A DNA stretch of 64,000 bases, from positions 8,122,001 through 8,186,000 of the forward strand of contig NZ_CP015163.1 in assembly GCF_003312875.1 (NCBI RefSeq). Direction: 5' to 3'. The notes beneath the pieces were generated by a model. The model worked only from the letters and a program-made list of their open reading frames with translations. It did no database searches and had not been told where the DNA came from. Positions 15,082 to 26,879 of the stretch are shown one piece after another; positions within the stretch are counted from its first letter, which is position 1; each line of letters starts with the position of its first letter. Both the position numbers and the translations under genes were made by a program. The DNA comes from Amycolatopsis albispora (lineage in GTDB: Bacteria > Actinomycetota > Actinomycetes > Mycobacteriales > Pseudonocardiaceae).

Positions 15082-16317
15082 GTGTCCGATCCGTCTCGGA
15101 AACTTTCCGACGAAGAACTCACCGCGAGCCATCTCGACGCTGTCCGCAAGCTCGACATGGCCTACGCGGAGCTGCTTCGCGGCATCGCTGAGATGCGAAG
15201 TCGCGGGCTGAAGCACGGCTTCAGCAGTTTCACCCACTTCCAGACCGAAACCGACCACGTATCGAAAGGAGAGGCGCTGGCTCGCGAACGCGCGGCCGAT
15301 CTGCTTTACCGACAACGAGGTTCTGACCCGCCTGTTCTGGCTGCCGTCGGTGAAGCCCTGGGCAACGGTTCGATCAACCGCGAGCATGTGACCGAGATCT
15401 GCAAGGTGGCGAATACCTTGTCGGACAAGGCGCCCGGCGAGGACTTGGCAGTTCACGAGCGCACTTTGCTGGACCTGGCGCTGCAGGCCCGGCCGCATGA
15501 GGTGCGCCGAGTCGGCAGGCGGATCGTGGACTACGTCGAGCAAAGCAACAAGCCGCCCGGCGACGACGACCGCGAACAGGTTAGTCCGCAGTGCACATTG
15601 CGGCTGTGGCAAGGCAAGAGTGGTCACTGGGAGCTGCGCGGCGCGCTCGATCACGCCAACGCGCAGATCCTGCACGGGCTTCTTGGCGTGCTGGCCAAGC
15701 CGGCGCCCAGGGATCCGGTGAGTGGCGCTTCCGATCCGCGGTCCGCAGCCGAACGACAAGGAGATGCCTTGGTCGAGATCCTGGAACTGGCTGCACGCTG
15801 TGACGACCTTCCAGTGCAAGGCGGTGAGTCGGCGGTTCTGACGCTCAACATCAACCTGGACGAGATGCAGTCGAATCAGCCGGTGCTGGTCAACGATTCC
15901 GCCTACGTCTCCATGAACACCGCTCGCCGGATCTGTTGCAGTGGTGCCGCTGTGACGCCGGTGATCTTCCGCGGGAACGGTGAGGAACTGGTGCTCGGCA
16001 GAACGAGCCGCACGGCGAACAAGGCCCAGCGAAGAGCGCTGGCAGCTCGGGATGGTGGGTGCACGTTCCCGGGTTGCACGCGGCCTCCTAAGTGGACTGA
16101 GCCGCATCACGTCGTGTACTGGACACACAGCGGTCGGACCGACCTGGACAACCTGGTGTTGCTGTGTAGCCATCACCACCGGGTTGTCCACCACACCGAG
16201 TGGCACATCCAGATGATCGGCGGTCGTCCCGCGTTCTACGCGCCACGCTGGCTCGATTCGACGCAAACGCCGCGGTACAACCTCGCCCATCGCGCTCCTG
16301 ATCGGGCCACCGCGTAG
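15082..16317 (+). CDS. DUF222 / HNH endonuclease-domain protein (13E12-type)
   Basis: A protein of about 411 residues with an N-terminal DUF222 helical region and a C-terminal HNH nuclease fold: a CTFPGC zinc-binding segment, EPHHVVYW, then NLVLLCSHHHR. Such proteins are frequent and multicopy in actinobacteria and are sometimes repetitive (the 13E12 family of mycobacteria); cellular role unsettled. The reading frame is open back to 14956, but the GTG at 15082 gives VSDPSRKLSDEEL, a typical family start, so I prefer it. Codon use is less GC-rich at third positions than in its neighbours, in line with mobility of this family. Confidence 0.85.
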   Translation: MSDPSRKLSDEELTASHLDAVRKLDMAYAELLRGIAEMRSRGLKHGFSSFTHFQTETDHVSKGEALARERAADLLYRQRGSDPPVLAAVGEALGNGSINREHVTEICKVANTLSDKAPGEDLAVHERTLLDLALQARPHEVRRVGRRIVDYVEQSNKPPGDDDREQVSPQCTLRLWQGKSGHWELRGALDHANAQILHGLLGVLAKPAPRDPVSGASDPRSAAERQGDALVEILELAARCDDLPVQGGESAVLTLNINLDEMQSNQPVLVNDSAYVSMNTARRICCSGAAVTPVIFRGNGEELVLGRTSRTANKAQRRALAARDGGCTFPGCTRPPKWTEPHHVVYWTHSGRTDLDNLVLLCSHHHRVVHHTEWHIQMIGGRPAFYAPRWLDSTQTPRYNLAHRAPDRATA

Positions 16318-16361
16318 ATTCTCGGTTGGCTCGTTGACCGGCCAGGGAAGGAGACGGCGGA

Positions 16362-17108
16362 ATGGTTTCGACGGAGAAGGTCGCGGTGGTGACCGGTGCG
16401 GGTTCCGGCCTCGGCAAGGTGGTGGCGCTCGCGCTGCTGGAGGACGGGTACCGGGTCGCGCTCGCCGGACGGCGGCCGGAGCCGCTGGCCGAGACGGCGG
16501 CCGGGTTCGACGGGGCCGAGGTGATCCCGACCGATGTGGCGTCGGCGGATTCGGTGGCAGCCTTGTTCGACGCCGTGCAGAGCAAGTGGGGCCGGGTGGA
16601 CCTGCTGTTCAACAACGCCGGGACGTCGGGACCCGCTGGTGATGTCGACGAAATCTCGCCGGAGGACTGGGCGAGCACGGTCGGAGTGAACCTGACCGGT
16701 TCGTTCCTGTGCGCGCACCACGCCGTACGGCTGATGAAGGAGCAGCGGCCGCGCGGTGGCCGGATCATCAACAACGGGTCGATCTCCGCGCACTCGCCGC
16801 GCCCGCAGCGGGCTGCCTACACCGCGACGAAGCACGCGATCACGGGCTTGACGAAGCAGATCTCGCTGGATGGGCGTGCCTACGACATCGCGTGTGGACA
16901 GATCGACATCGGCAACGCCGCCACCGACCTCGCCTCGGCGTTCGCGGACGGCGTGCCGCAGGCGAATGGGACGATCATGCCGGAACCGACATTCGATCCG
17001 GCTCACGTGGCGAGCGCGGTGCTCTACATGGCGAACCTGCCGCTCAACACGAATGTTCAGTTCATGACCATCGCTGCCACGAACATGCCGTTCATCGGGC
17101 GGGGTTGA
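16362..17108 (+). CDS. Short-chain dehydrogenase/reductase
   Basis: A 248-residue classical SDR. The NAD(P) motif is TGAGSGLG near residues 10-17, NNAG is near 85, the catalytic Ser is in the GSISAHS segment and the YxxxK motif is YTATK. The cofactor loop has RRPEPL, where the Arg pair suggests NADPH. Substrate unknown. An AGGGAAGGAGA ribosome site precedes the ATG. It stands alone between the HNH gene and the convergent glt operon. Confidence 0.9.
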   Translation: MVSTEKVAVVTGAGSGLGKVVALALLEDGYRVALAGRRPEPLAETAAGFDGAEVIPTDVASADSVAALFDAVQSKWGRVDLLFNNAGTSGPAGDVDEISPEDWASTVGVNLTGSFLCAHHAVRLMKEQRPRGGRIINNGSISAHSPRPQRAAYTATKHAITGLTKQISLDGRAYDIACGQIDIGNAATDLASAFADGVPQANGTIMPEPTFDPAHVASAVLYMANLPLNTNVQFMTIAATNMPFIGRG

Positions 17109-17158
17109 GCGGGAGCGGGGGAAAGCGAGAAGGCGGAGCCGTTGAAGCAGGTGGGGAA

Positions 17159-17202
17159 GCGGGGGAGGGCCGACGACGACGCTGGCACCGGGCCTCCCCC
17201 GC
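17159..17202. terminator. Hairpin between convergent SDR and gltD genes
   Basis: A 12-bp GC-rich stem with one mismatch (17159-17170 with 17191-17202) and a loop of about 20 bases lies in the 98-base convergent gap. It could end transcription from both sides. Confidence 0.55.
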
Positions 17203-17206
17203 CGGC

Positions 17207-18650
<1,444 letters not shown>

Positions 18651-18658
<8 letters not shown>

Positions 18659-21600
18659 GTGCGGCCTCCATGATCGCCTCGTTCACGTCGCGGCCTTCGC
18701 GTTCGGCGGCCGCCTGCGCGAGCAGCACCCGCTTGTAGTCCTTCGGCATGACCTTGCCGAACCTGATCACCGCGGTGTCCCAGTCGGCCAGCAGCTCGCG
18801 GGCGACGGCCGACTCGGTTTCGTCGTAGTGCCGCTCGACCGCGTCGCGGAGCAGTTCGGTGTCCTCGTCGTCGAGCGGCTCCAGCTCCACCATCTCGGTG
18901 TTGAGCCGCTTCGTGTTCACGTCGAGCAGGTACGCGATGCCGCCGGACATGCCGGCCGCGAAGTTCCGCCCGACGGTGCCGAGCACGACCACGCGGCCGC
19001 CGGTCATGTACTCGCACCCGTGGTCGCCGACGCCTTCCACGACGGCCAGCGCACCGGAGTTCCGCACGCAGAAGCGTTCCCCGACGCGCCCGCGGATGAA
19101 GATCTCCCCGCTGGTCGCGCCGTAGCCGATCACGTTACCGGCGATGATGTGCTCCTCGGCGGCGTACTGCGCATCACGCGGCGGGCGCACCACGATCCGG
19201 CCACCGGACAGGCCCTTCGCCACGTAGTCGTTGCCGTCACCGACCAGCCGCAGCGTGATGCCCTTCGGTACGAACGCGCCGAATGACTGGCCCGCGGTCC
19301 CGGTGAAGGTCACGTCGATGGTGCCGTCCGGCAGGCCCTCGCCGCCCCAGCGCTTGGTCAGCTCCGAACCCAGCATGGTGCCGACGGTCCGGTTGACGTT
19401 GCGCACCGGCAGTTCCAGCCGCACCTTGTCGCCCGAGTTCAGGGCGCCTTCGGCCAGCTGGATCAGCGTGTTGTCGAGTGCCTTGTCCAGCCCGTGGTCC
19501 TGGGCGACGACCTGGTGCCGCGACGCGCGCGGCTCCAGCTCGGGTACGTGGAAGATCGGCGACAGGTCCAGCCCGGAGGCCTTCCAGTGCTCCACGGCCT
19601 TGCGGGTGTCGAGCAGCTCGGCGTGCCCGACCGCCTCGGCGATCGACCGGAAGCCCAGCTGCGCCAGGTACTCCCGCACCTCCTGCGCGATGAACTCGAA
19701 GAAGTTCACCACGTACTCGGCCTTGCCGCTGAACTTCTCGCGCAGCACCGGGTTCTGCGTGGCCACCCCGACCGGGCAGGTGTCCAGGTGGCACACCCGC
19801 ATCATGATGCAGCCGGAGACCACCAGCGGCGCGGTCGCGAAGCCGAACTCCTCCGCGCCCAGCAGCGCGGCGATGATCACGTCGCGGCCGGTCTTGAGCT
19901 GGCCGTCGGTCTGCACCACGATCCGGTCCCGCAGGCGGTTCGCCAGCAGCGTCTGCTGCGTTTCGGCGAGGCCGAGCTCCCACGGCCCGCCCGCGTGCTT
20001 GATCGACGACAGCGGCGACGCGCCGGTGCCGCCGTCGTGCCCGGAGATGAGCACCACGTCGGCGTGTGCCTTCGACACCCCGGCCGCGACCGTGCCGACG
20101 CCCACTTCGGACACCAGCTTCACGTGGATGCGGGCGGCCGGGTTGGCGTTCTTCAGGTCGTGGATCAGCTGCGCCAGGTCCTCGATGGAGTAGATGTCGT
20201 GGTGCGGCGGCGGTGAGATCAGGCCGACACCCGGCGTGGAGAACCGCGTCTTCGCGATCCACGGGTAGACCTTCGCGCCGGGCAGCTGACCGCCTTCGCC
20301 GGGCTTCGCGCCCTGCGCCATCTTGATCTGGATGTCGTCGGCGTTGACCAGGTACTCGCTGGTCACGCCGAACCGCCCGCTCGCGACCTGCTTGACCGCC
20401 GAGCGGCGCTCCGGGTCGTAGAGCCGGTCCGCGTCCTCGCCGCCCTCACCGGTGTTGGACTTGCCGCCCAGCCGGTTCATCGCGATCGCCAGGGTCTGGT
20501 GCATCTCCTTCGAGATCGAGCCGTAGGAGATGGCGCCGGTGGCGAACCGCTTGACGATCTCGGACACCGGCTCGACCTCTTCGATCGGCACCGGCGGGCG
20601 CGCGCCCTCCTTGAACCCGAACAGCCCGCGCAGCGTGAGCAGGCGCTCGGCCTGGTCGTCGACCTGCTTGGTGTACTCCTTGAAGATCTCGTACTTGCCG
20701 GACCTGGTGGAGTGCTGCAGCTTGAACACCGTCTGCGGGTTGAACAGGTGCGGCTCGCCCTCGCGGCGCCACTGGTAGTCGGCGCCGGTCTCGAGTTCGC
20801 GGTGGCTGGGCCGCACGCCGTCCGGCGGGAAGGCCCGCCGGTGCCGCAGCGCGACCTCCCGCGCGATGGTCTCGAACCCGATGCCGCCGAGCCGCGAGGT
20901 GGTGCCGGTGAAGCAGGTGTTGATGACCTCCTCGCCCAGCCCGATCGCCTCGAAGATCTGCGCGCCGGTGTAGGAGGCCACCGTGGACACGCCCATCTTG
21001 GACATCGTCTTGCGCACGCCCTTGCCCAGCGCCTTGATCAGGTTCCGGGTGGCCTGCTTCGCGTCGACGCCCTCGATCCGCCCGTCCGAGGCCAGCTCCT
21101 CCACGGTCGCCATCGCGAGGTACGGGTTGACCGCGGCCGCGCCGTAGCCGATCAGCAGCGCGATGTGGTGCACCTCGCGCGCGTCCCCGGCCTCGACGAG
21201 CAGGCCGACTTGCGTCCTGGTCTTCTCGCGGACCAGGTGGTGGTGCACCGCGCCGGTGAGCAGCAGCGACGGGATCGGCGCGTGCTTCTCGTCCACGCCG
21301 CGGTCGGACAGCACGATCAGCCGCGCGCCGTCGGCGATGGCCTGCGACACCTCGGCCCTGATCTCGTCCAGCCGCCGGGTGAGCGCCTCGGCGCCACCGT
21401 CCACTTCGTACCTGCCGTACACCGTGACCGCGCTGAACTCCGGCAGGTCGCCATCGTCGTTGATGTGCACCAGCTTGGCCAGCTCGTCGTTGTCGAGCAC
21501 CGGGAACGGCAGCACGATGCGGCGGCAGGAGGAGGCGTCGGCGGTGAGCAGGTTCGGCTCGGCGCCGAGCTGCGCACCCAGCGCGGTGACCAGCTCCTCG

Positions 21601-23186
21601 CGGATCGCGTCCAGCGGCGGGTTGGTCACCTGGGCGAACAGCTGGGTGAAGTAGTCGAACAGCTGCCGCGAACCGCTGGACAGCGGGGCGAGCGGCGAGT
21701 CGTTGCCCATCGAGCCGATCGGCTCCGCGCCGGTGCGGGCCATCGGCTCGAGCAGGACGTCGAGCTCCTCTTCGGAGTAACCGAACGCCTGCTGGCGGCG
21801 GACCAGCGCGGCGTGCGGCGGCACCTCGCGCTCCCGCTCCGGCAAGTCCTCCAGCTGGAGCAGGCCCTGCTCGACCCACTCCTGGTACGGGTGCTCGGCG
21901 GCGAGCCCGCCCTTGATCTCGTCGTCGTCGATGATCCGGCCTTCGGCGGTGTCCACCAGGAACATCCGGCCCGGCTCCAGCCGTCCCTTCCGGACGATCG
22001 AGGCCTGGTCGATGTCCAGCACGCCGACCTCACTGGCCAGCACGACCAGCCCGTCCTCGGTGACCCAGTAGCGCGCCGGGCGCAGGCCGTTGCGGTCGAG
22101 CACGGCGCCGATCTGGGTGCCGTCGGTGAAGGCCACCAGCGCGGGACCGTCCCACGGCTCCATCAGCGTGGAGTGGAACTCGTAGAACGCCCGGCGGGCC
22201 GGGTCCATCTCCTCGTGGTTCTCCCACGCCTCCGGGATCATCATCAGCACCGCGTGCGGCAGCGGACGCCCGCCGAGGTGGAGGAGCTCCAGCACCTCGT
22301 CGAACGAGGCCGAGTCGCTGGCGCCGCGGGTGATCACCGGGTAGAGCCGCTCCAGGTCGCCCGGGATCAGGTCGCTGGCGAGCATCGACTCCCTGGCGTC
22401 CATCCAGTTGCGGTTGCCGCGCAGCGTGTTGATCTCGCCGTTGTGCGCGACGTACCGGTAGGGGTGCGCCAGCGGCCACGACGGGAACGTGTTGGTGGAG
22501 AAGCGGGAGTGCACCAGCCCGATGGCGCTGGTGACGCGCTCGTCGGTGAGGTCGGGGAAGAAGCTCTCCACCTGGGCCTCGGTGAGCATTCCCTTGTAGA
22601 CGATGGTCCGCGCGGACAGGCTGGGGAAGTAGACCTCGTCCTCGGCCAGCTCGTGCTCGGCGCGCTTGCGCACGCAGAAAGCCGCCCGCTCCAGGGCGAG
22701 GCCGGTCACGCCCGGCGAGCGCGGGCCGAGGAAGAGCTGGCTGAAGTGCGGCATCGTCGCGGCCGCTGTCGGTCCTGTGTGCTCGGTGCGCACGGGAAGC
22801 TCGCGCCAGCCCAGCACCTGCAGGTCCTCTTCGCCGGCGATCCGCTCGATCGCGCTCATCGCGCGGCCCCTGGCGGTCTCGTCGACGGGCAGGAACGCGG
22901 TGCCGACGGCGTATTCGCCCGGTTCGGGCAGCTCGAACTCGGTCACCGCGCGGAAGAACTCGTCCGGAACCTGGATCAGCAGGCCCGCGCCGTCACCGGT
23001 TTCCGGCTCGGCGCCGCGGGCGCCGCGGTGTTCGAGGTTCCGCAGTGCGACCAGTGCCTTGCGAACGATCTGGTGGTCTCGTCTCCCGGTGAGATCCGCG
23101 ACAAAGGCGACCCCGCAGGCGTCGTGCTCGAACTGCGGGTCGTACAGGCCTGCTGGCCTGCGGTGGTGCTGATCATGGCGGGTCAC
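18651..23186 (-). CDS. gltB: Glutamate synthase (NADPH) large subunit
   Basis: About 1511 residues from the GTG at 23186, which has GGAGG in front; the frame is open further upstream but without homology. It makes two glutamates from glutamine and 2-oxoglutarate. A 23-residue propeptide precedes the catalytic Cys24 (HDACGVAFV), which becomes the N-terminal nucleophile of the amidotransferase domain. Next come the central domain, the FMN synthase domain ([20 protein letters not shown]), the 3Fe-4S cysteines in [12 protein letters not shown] near 1128-1139, and a C-terminal Gly-rich beta-helix. First gene of the gltBD operon. Confidence 0.97.
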
Positions 23187-23657
23187 GGCTGGCCGCCTCC
23201 TCGGGCGTAGGCAGCACCGGGCAGTCACCCGATCGGGGCCGGTCTGGCGGACTCGGCTAACGGGCGGATCCCGGACTGCGATGGTCAGTCGAGAGCGAAG
23301 ACGCGTAAGCCCGGAAAACCTGGGCACGCTGATCGACAGAGGCCACACGGCACTGGGTGGCCCGTGCACCGCACTGTGCACGACGTCGGTGTGCGCTGGG
23401 CACACGTGGGTAAGCGCGGCTGCCGAGATCCGCGTGGTGGTGGTCTGCTCGGCGTGCGCTACCTACTCCCGGGTTCGCCGGGTCTTATGACAGTAGTGTG
23501 AAATTTCCATTATCGGGACACGTCGCGGTCACGGCGTGGGAAATGCCACGCGAAGGTTGACGGGCGGGTAACGTCGGCGTTAACCCGATTCCGGACCGTG
23601 AACAGGCCGCTGACCTGCGCGGATGCCGGGCCGGTCGGCGACTTGATCGTTCCGGCT
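23187..23657. promoter_or_regulatory. gltBD upstream region with AT-rich island
   Basis: 471 bases upstream of gltB. Most of it is GC-rich with no gene. A short AT-rich island at about 23485-23515 (read on the minus strand: GATAATGGAAATTTCACAC, then CATAAG) stands out sharply and is the best place for the gltB promoter. That would leave a leader of about 300 bases. I could not recognise a clean GlnR site or a known riboswitch. Confidence 0.45.
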
Positions 23658-23877
23658 TCAGGCGGCGGCCGAGCCGGGTCCGGGTACGGCGCACCCGGAA
23701 ATCACCCGGAAGCCAATCGCCCGGTAACCCGCCGCAGTCAGCTTGGCGGGCACTCGCGTGCCCGTGGGCGCCGGCCGCGGCGGCGGTGAACAGGCCGCGG
23801 TGGGCCAGCTCCCGAACGGTGTTCTGGTGGCAGCAGGCGAGGCCGTCGACGAACAGGTCGGGCTCGCTGCTGACATC
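23658..23877 (-). pseudogene. Possible broken small gene between gltB and the FAD/Fe-S oxidase gene
   Basis: An AAGGAG site precedes an ATG at 23877 on the minus strand. The downstream text looks coding only if the frame changes. One frame gives LACCHQNTVRELAHRGLF and then loses quality; the other gives RVPAKLTAAGYRAIGFRVI to a stop at 23658. Both halves have the G/C-rich third positions expected here. Dropping one base near 23756 joins the halves, and a second shift is needed near the ATG. I do not recognise the product. This may be a decayed gene, sequence error or chance. Confidence 0.3.
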
Positions 23878-24002
23878 TCGAGACTCCTTCCCCGCACCGC
23901 AAGTGAACCTCGCGGCACCGACAATTTCGGACACGGCCGCCGGCGCGGACGGATTCACCGCGCAGTCGTGCGGCGCGAGCTGATCTTGTCTTCAATGGGG
24001 TG

Positions 24003-26783
24003 ATGCGGGAGCTGCGAGCGGCGTTGCGGGCGGAACTGGGTGCGAGGGTGGCCGTCGACGCGGCCACCCTCGCGCTGTACAGCACGGATGCTTCGAACTA
24101 CCGGCACGAACCGGTCGGCGTGGTGTGGCCGCGCTCGGTGGAGGAGGCCGAGGAGGTGGTCGCGGCGTGCCGGCGGGCCGGGGCGCCGATCGTCGCGCGT
24201 GGTGGCGGGACGAGCATCGCGGGCAACTCGTGCGGGCCCGGCGTGGTGGTGGACTTTTCCCGTTACTGCAACCGTTTCGGTGAAATCGACGCGGTGAACC
24301 GGACGGTGTGGGTGGAACCGGGCGTGGTGCTCGACCGGCTGCAGGCCGCCGCCGCGCCGCACCGGCTGCGGTTCGGACCGGATCCGTCCACGCACAGCCG
24401 CTGCACGCTCGGCGGCATGATCGGCAACAACGCCTGCGGCTCGCATTCGGTGGCCTGGGGCCGGACGGCCGACGCGGTGCGGAGCATGGATGTGCTGCTC
24501 TACAACGGCACCCGCCTCACCGTGGGCCCGGACGCCGGAGTGCCGCCGGAACTGCGGAAGCTGGTGCACGACAATCTCTCTTTGCTGCGCACCGAACTCA
24601 CGCCGTGGTCGCGCCGCGTTTCCGGGTACGGGCTGGAGCACCTCCTGCCGGAAAACGGGACAAACCTGGCAAAAGCCTTGGTGGGCAGTGAAGGCACCTG
24701 CGTGACGGTGCTCGGCGCGGAACTGGAACTGGCCGAGCTGCCCAGGGAGCGCGTGCTCGCCGTGCTCGGCTTCGAATCGGACATCGCGGCGGCGGACGCG
24801 GTGCCGTCGATCCTGCCGTGGTCGCCGCTCACGGTCGAAGGCGTGGACGCGGAACTGGTGTCGCTGCTGGATTCCTCGCGTGGTGCGGATCTGCCGCGTG
24901 GCGAAGCGTGGTTGTACGTCGAGCTGGGCGCGGACACCCGGGACCAGGCGCTGGACCGGGCACGGGCGCTGACCAAGGAACTCGCCGCGCGGCTGACCGG
25001 GCACGTGGTGCTCACCGATCCCAAGGCGCAGCGGCAGTTGTGGCGGATCCGCGAGGAGGGCGCCGGCCTGGCGACCCGGCTTGCGGACGGCTCGGAGGCC
25101 TGGCCCGGTTGGGAGGACGCGGCCGTCCCGCCCGAACGACTCGGCGCCTACCTGCGCGAGTTCAAGGAGTTGATGGCCCAGCACGGCAGGAAAAGCGTGG
25201 TGTACGGCCACTACGGTGAAGGCTGCCTGCACATGCGACTGGACTTCGACATGCTGTCGCGGCCGGGGCTCGCGGGTTTCCGGAAGTTCCTCGAAGAGGC
25301 GGCGGACCTGGTCGCCGCGCACGGTGGTTCGCTGTCCGGCGAGCACGGTGACGGGCAGGCGCGCTCGGAACTGCTGCCGCGCATGTACAGCGCGGAGATG
25401 ATCAAGTTGTTCGGCCGGTTCAAGGGGATCTTCGATCCGGACGGCATGATGAACCCCGGTGTGCTCGTCGAACCCCGTGCGCTCGACGCGAACATCCGGG
25501 TGCGGACGGCACCGCCGTCGATCGATTCGGTGACCTTCCTGGGCTATCCCGAGGACCGCGGCAGTTTCGGGCAGGCGGTGCGGCGATGCGTCGGGGTCGC
25601 GAAGTGCCGCAACACCGAAGGCGGCGGGGTGATGTGCCCGAGCTACCGGGCGACCCTCGACGAGAAGCATTCGACCCGCGGCCGGGCTCGGCTGCTCACT
25701 GAGATGATCAACGGCGAGGTGATCCGCGACGGCTGGCGGTCGGAGGAGGTCCGTGAGGCGCTGGACCTGTGCCTGTCGTGCAAGGGCTGCCTGTCGGACT
25801 GCCCGGTGGATGTTGACATGGCGACATACAAGGCCGAGTTCTACCACCAGCACTACCGAGGACGTCTGCGCCCGGCGTCGCACTATTCGATGGGGTGGCT
25901 GCCGATGTGGCTGCGCGTCGCCGCGCTCGCGCCCCGGCCGGTCAACTGGCTGCTGAAGCGACCGCGCCTCGCGGCACTGGCGAAGCGACTCGGCGGCATC
26001 GCACGGGAGCGGGACCTTCCGGCGTTCACGCGGCCGTTCACCAGGAAGCGGCTGGACGCCGGTGAAGGCCGGAAAGTGGTGCTCTGGCCGGATTCCTTCA
26101 ACAACTACTTCACCCCGCACGTGCTCGAGGCCGCGGCCGAGGTGCTCACCGCGGCCGGGTACCGCGTCGTGCTGCCGGACAAGGGTGTCTGCTGTGGACT
26201 GACCTGGGTGTCGACCGGGCAGCTCGGCGTGGCGCGGAAGGTGCTGCGGCGCACGCTCTCGGTGCTCAAGCCCTATCTCGACGCCGGTTACCTGGTGGCG
26301 GGCGTCGAACCGAGCTGCACCGCGTTGTTCCGCGGCGACCTCAAGGCCCTGCTGCCGGACGACGCGCTCGCCGCGGTGCTGGCGGGCCGGACGCGGACCC
26401 TCGCCGAGCTGGTCGCCGACTCGCCACTGGAGTTCCGGCCGCTGGACGTGCCCGCGGTCAGCCAGGTGCACTGCCACCAGCACGCCGTGCTCGGGTTCGA
26501 GGCCGACGAGCGCGTGCTCGACGGTGCCGGGGTGCGGAACTCCACACTGGACTCGGGCTGCTGCGGGCTGGCCGGGAACTTCGGGTTCGAGCGCGGGCAC
26601 TACGAGGTTTCGGTGGCCTGCGCCGAGGACAGGTTGCTGCCCGCGCTGCGTGAGACGGATCCGGGCACGCTGGTGATTTCGGACGGGTTCAGCTGCCGGA
26701 CGCAGATCGCGCAGGAGGCCGGGCGGGAGGCGGTGCACCTCGCGGAGGTGCTGCGCCGGGCGCTGCCGGAGGGCCGCGCCTGA
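24003..26783 (+). CDS. FAD-linked and (Fe-S) oxidoreductase, GlcD/D-2-hydroxyacid dehydrogenase type
   Basis: About 926 residues. The N-terminal half is a FAD-binding PCMH domain (ARGGGTSIAGNSCGPG near 65-80, FGPDPSTHSRCTLGG near 125-140) with the VAO-type C-terminal domain (HYGEGCLHMRL, SGEHGDGQARSELLP). The C-terminal half has a 4Fe-4S motif (CLSCKGCLSDCP near 590) and two CCG domains (VCCGLTW and DSGCCGLAGNFGFE). Such fused proteins oxidise D-2-hydroxy acids such as D-lactate or D-2-hydroxyglutarate and feed the respiratory chain; substrate not assignable. A GTG at 24000 is an alternative start. It stands alone. Confidence 0.9.
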   Translation: MRELRAALRAELGARVAVDAATLALYSTDASNYRHEPVGVVWPRSVEEAEEVVAACRRAGAPIVARGGGTSIAGNSCGPGVVVDFSRYCNRFGEIDAVNRTVWVEPGVVLDRLQAAAAPHRLRFGPDPSTHSRCTLGGMIGNNACGSHSVAWGRTADAVRSMDVLLYNGTRLTVGPDAGVPPELRKLVHDNLSLLRTELTPWSRRVSGYGLEHLLPENGTNLAKALVGSEGTCVTVLGAELELAELPRERVLAVLGFESDIAAADAVPSILPWSPLTVEGVDAELVSLLDSSRGADLPRGEAWLYVELGADTRDQALDRARALTKELAARLTGHVVLTDPKAQRQLWRIREEGAGLATRLADGSEAWPGWEDAAVPPERLGAYLREFKELMAQHGRKSVVYGHYGEGCLHMRLDFDMLSRPGLAGFRKFLEEAADLVAAHGGSLSGEHGDGQARSELLPRMYSAEMIKLFGRFKGIFDPDGMMNPGVLVEPRALDANIRVRTAPPSIDSVTFLGYPEDRGSFGQAVRRCVGVAKCRNTEGGGVMCPSYRATLDEKHSTRGRARLLTEMINGEVIRDGWRSEEVREALDLCLSCKGCLSDCPVDVDMATYKAEFYHQHYRGRLRPASHYSMGWLPMWLRVAALAPRPVNWLLKRPRLAALAKRLGGIARERDLPAFTRPFTRKRLDAGEGRKVVLWPDSFNNYFTPHVLEAAAEVLTAAGYRVVLPDKGVCCGLTWVSTGQLGVARKVLRRTLSVLKPYLDAGYLVAGVEPSCTALFRGDLKALLPDDALAAVLAGRTRTLAELVADSPLEFRPLDVPAVSQVHCHQHAVLGFEADERVLDGAGVRNSTLDSGCCGLAGNFGFERGHYEVSVACAEDRLLPALRETDPGTLVISDGFSCRTQIAQEAGREAVHLAEVLRRALPEGRA

Positions 26784-26879
26784 GCAGCCGGGCCTGAGCA
26801 GCCGGGGGTTGGTCAGCCGAGCTGGTCAGGCGGGCTGGTCAGCCGGGGCTGGTCCGCCGCGCGTGAGCGAGCGGCGTGG
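26784..26879. repeat. Short degenerate repeats between convergent genes
   Basis: The 96-base gap is built of imperfect units of about 13 bases around GGTCAGCCG and GGTCAGGCG, after two copies of TGAGCAGCCGGG (26781-26804). A small dyad at about 26859-26876 could help termination. No gene seen. Confidence 0.6.

Noticed and set aside
13846..17108. Possible mobile island around the DUF222/HNH gene
   Set aside because: The HNH gene has slightly different codon use, but no integrase, transposase, tRNA or flanking repeats were found.
20499..23210. 903-codon open frame on the plus strand
   Set aside because: Antisense to gltB, which has full-length homology; its composition is that of a shadow frame.
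23955..26738. 927-codon open frame on the minus strand
   Set aside because: Antisense to the FAD/Fe-S dehydrogenase, whose motifs run the full length of the plus-strand gene.
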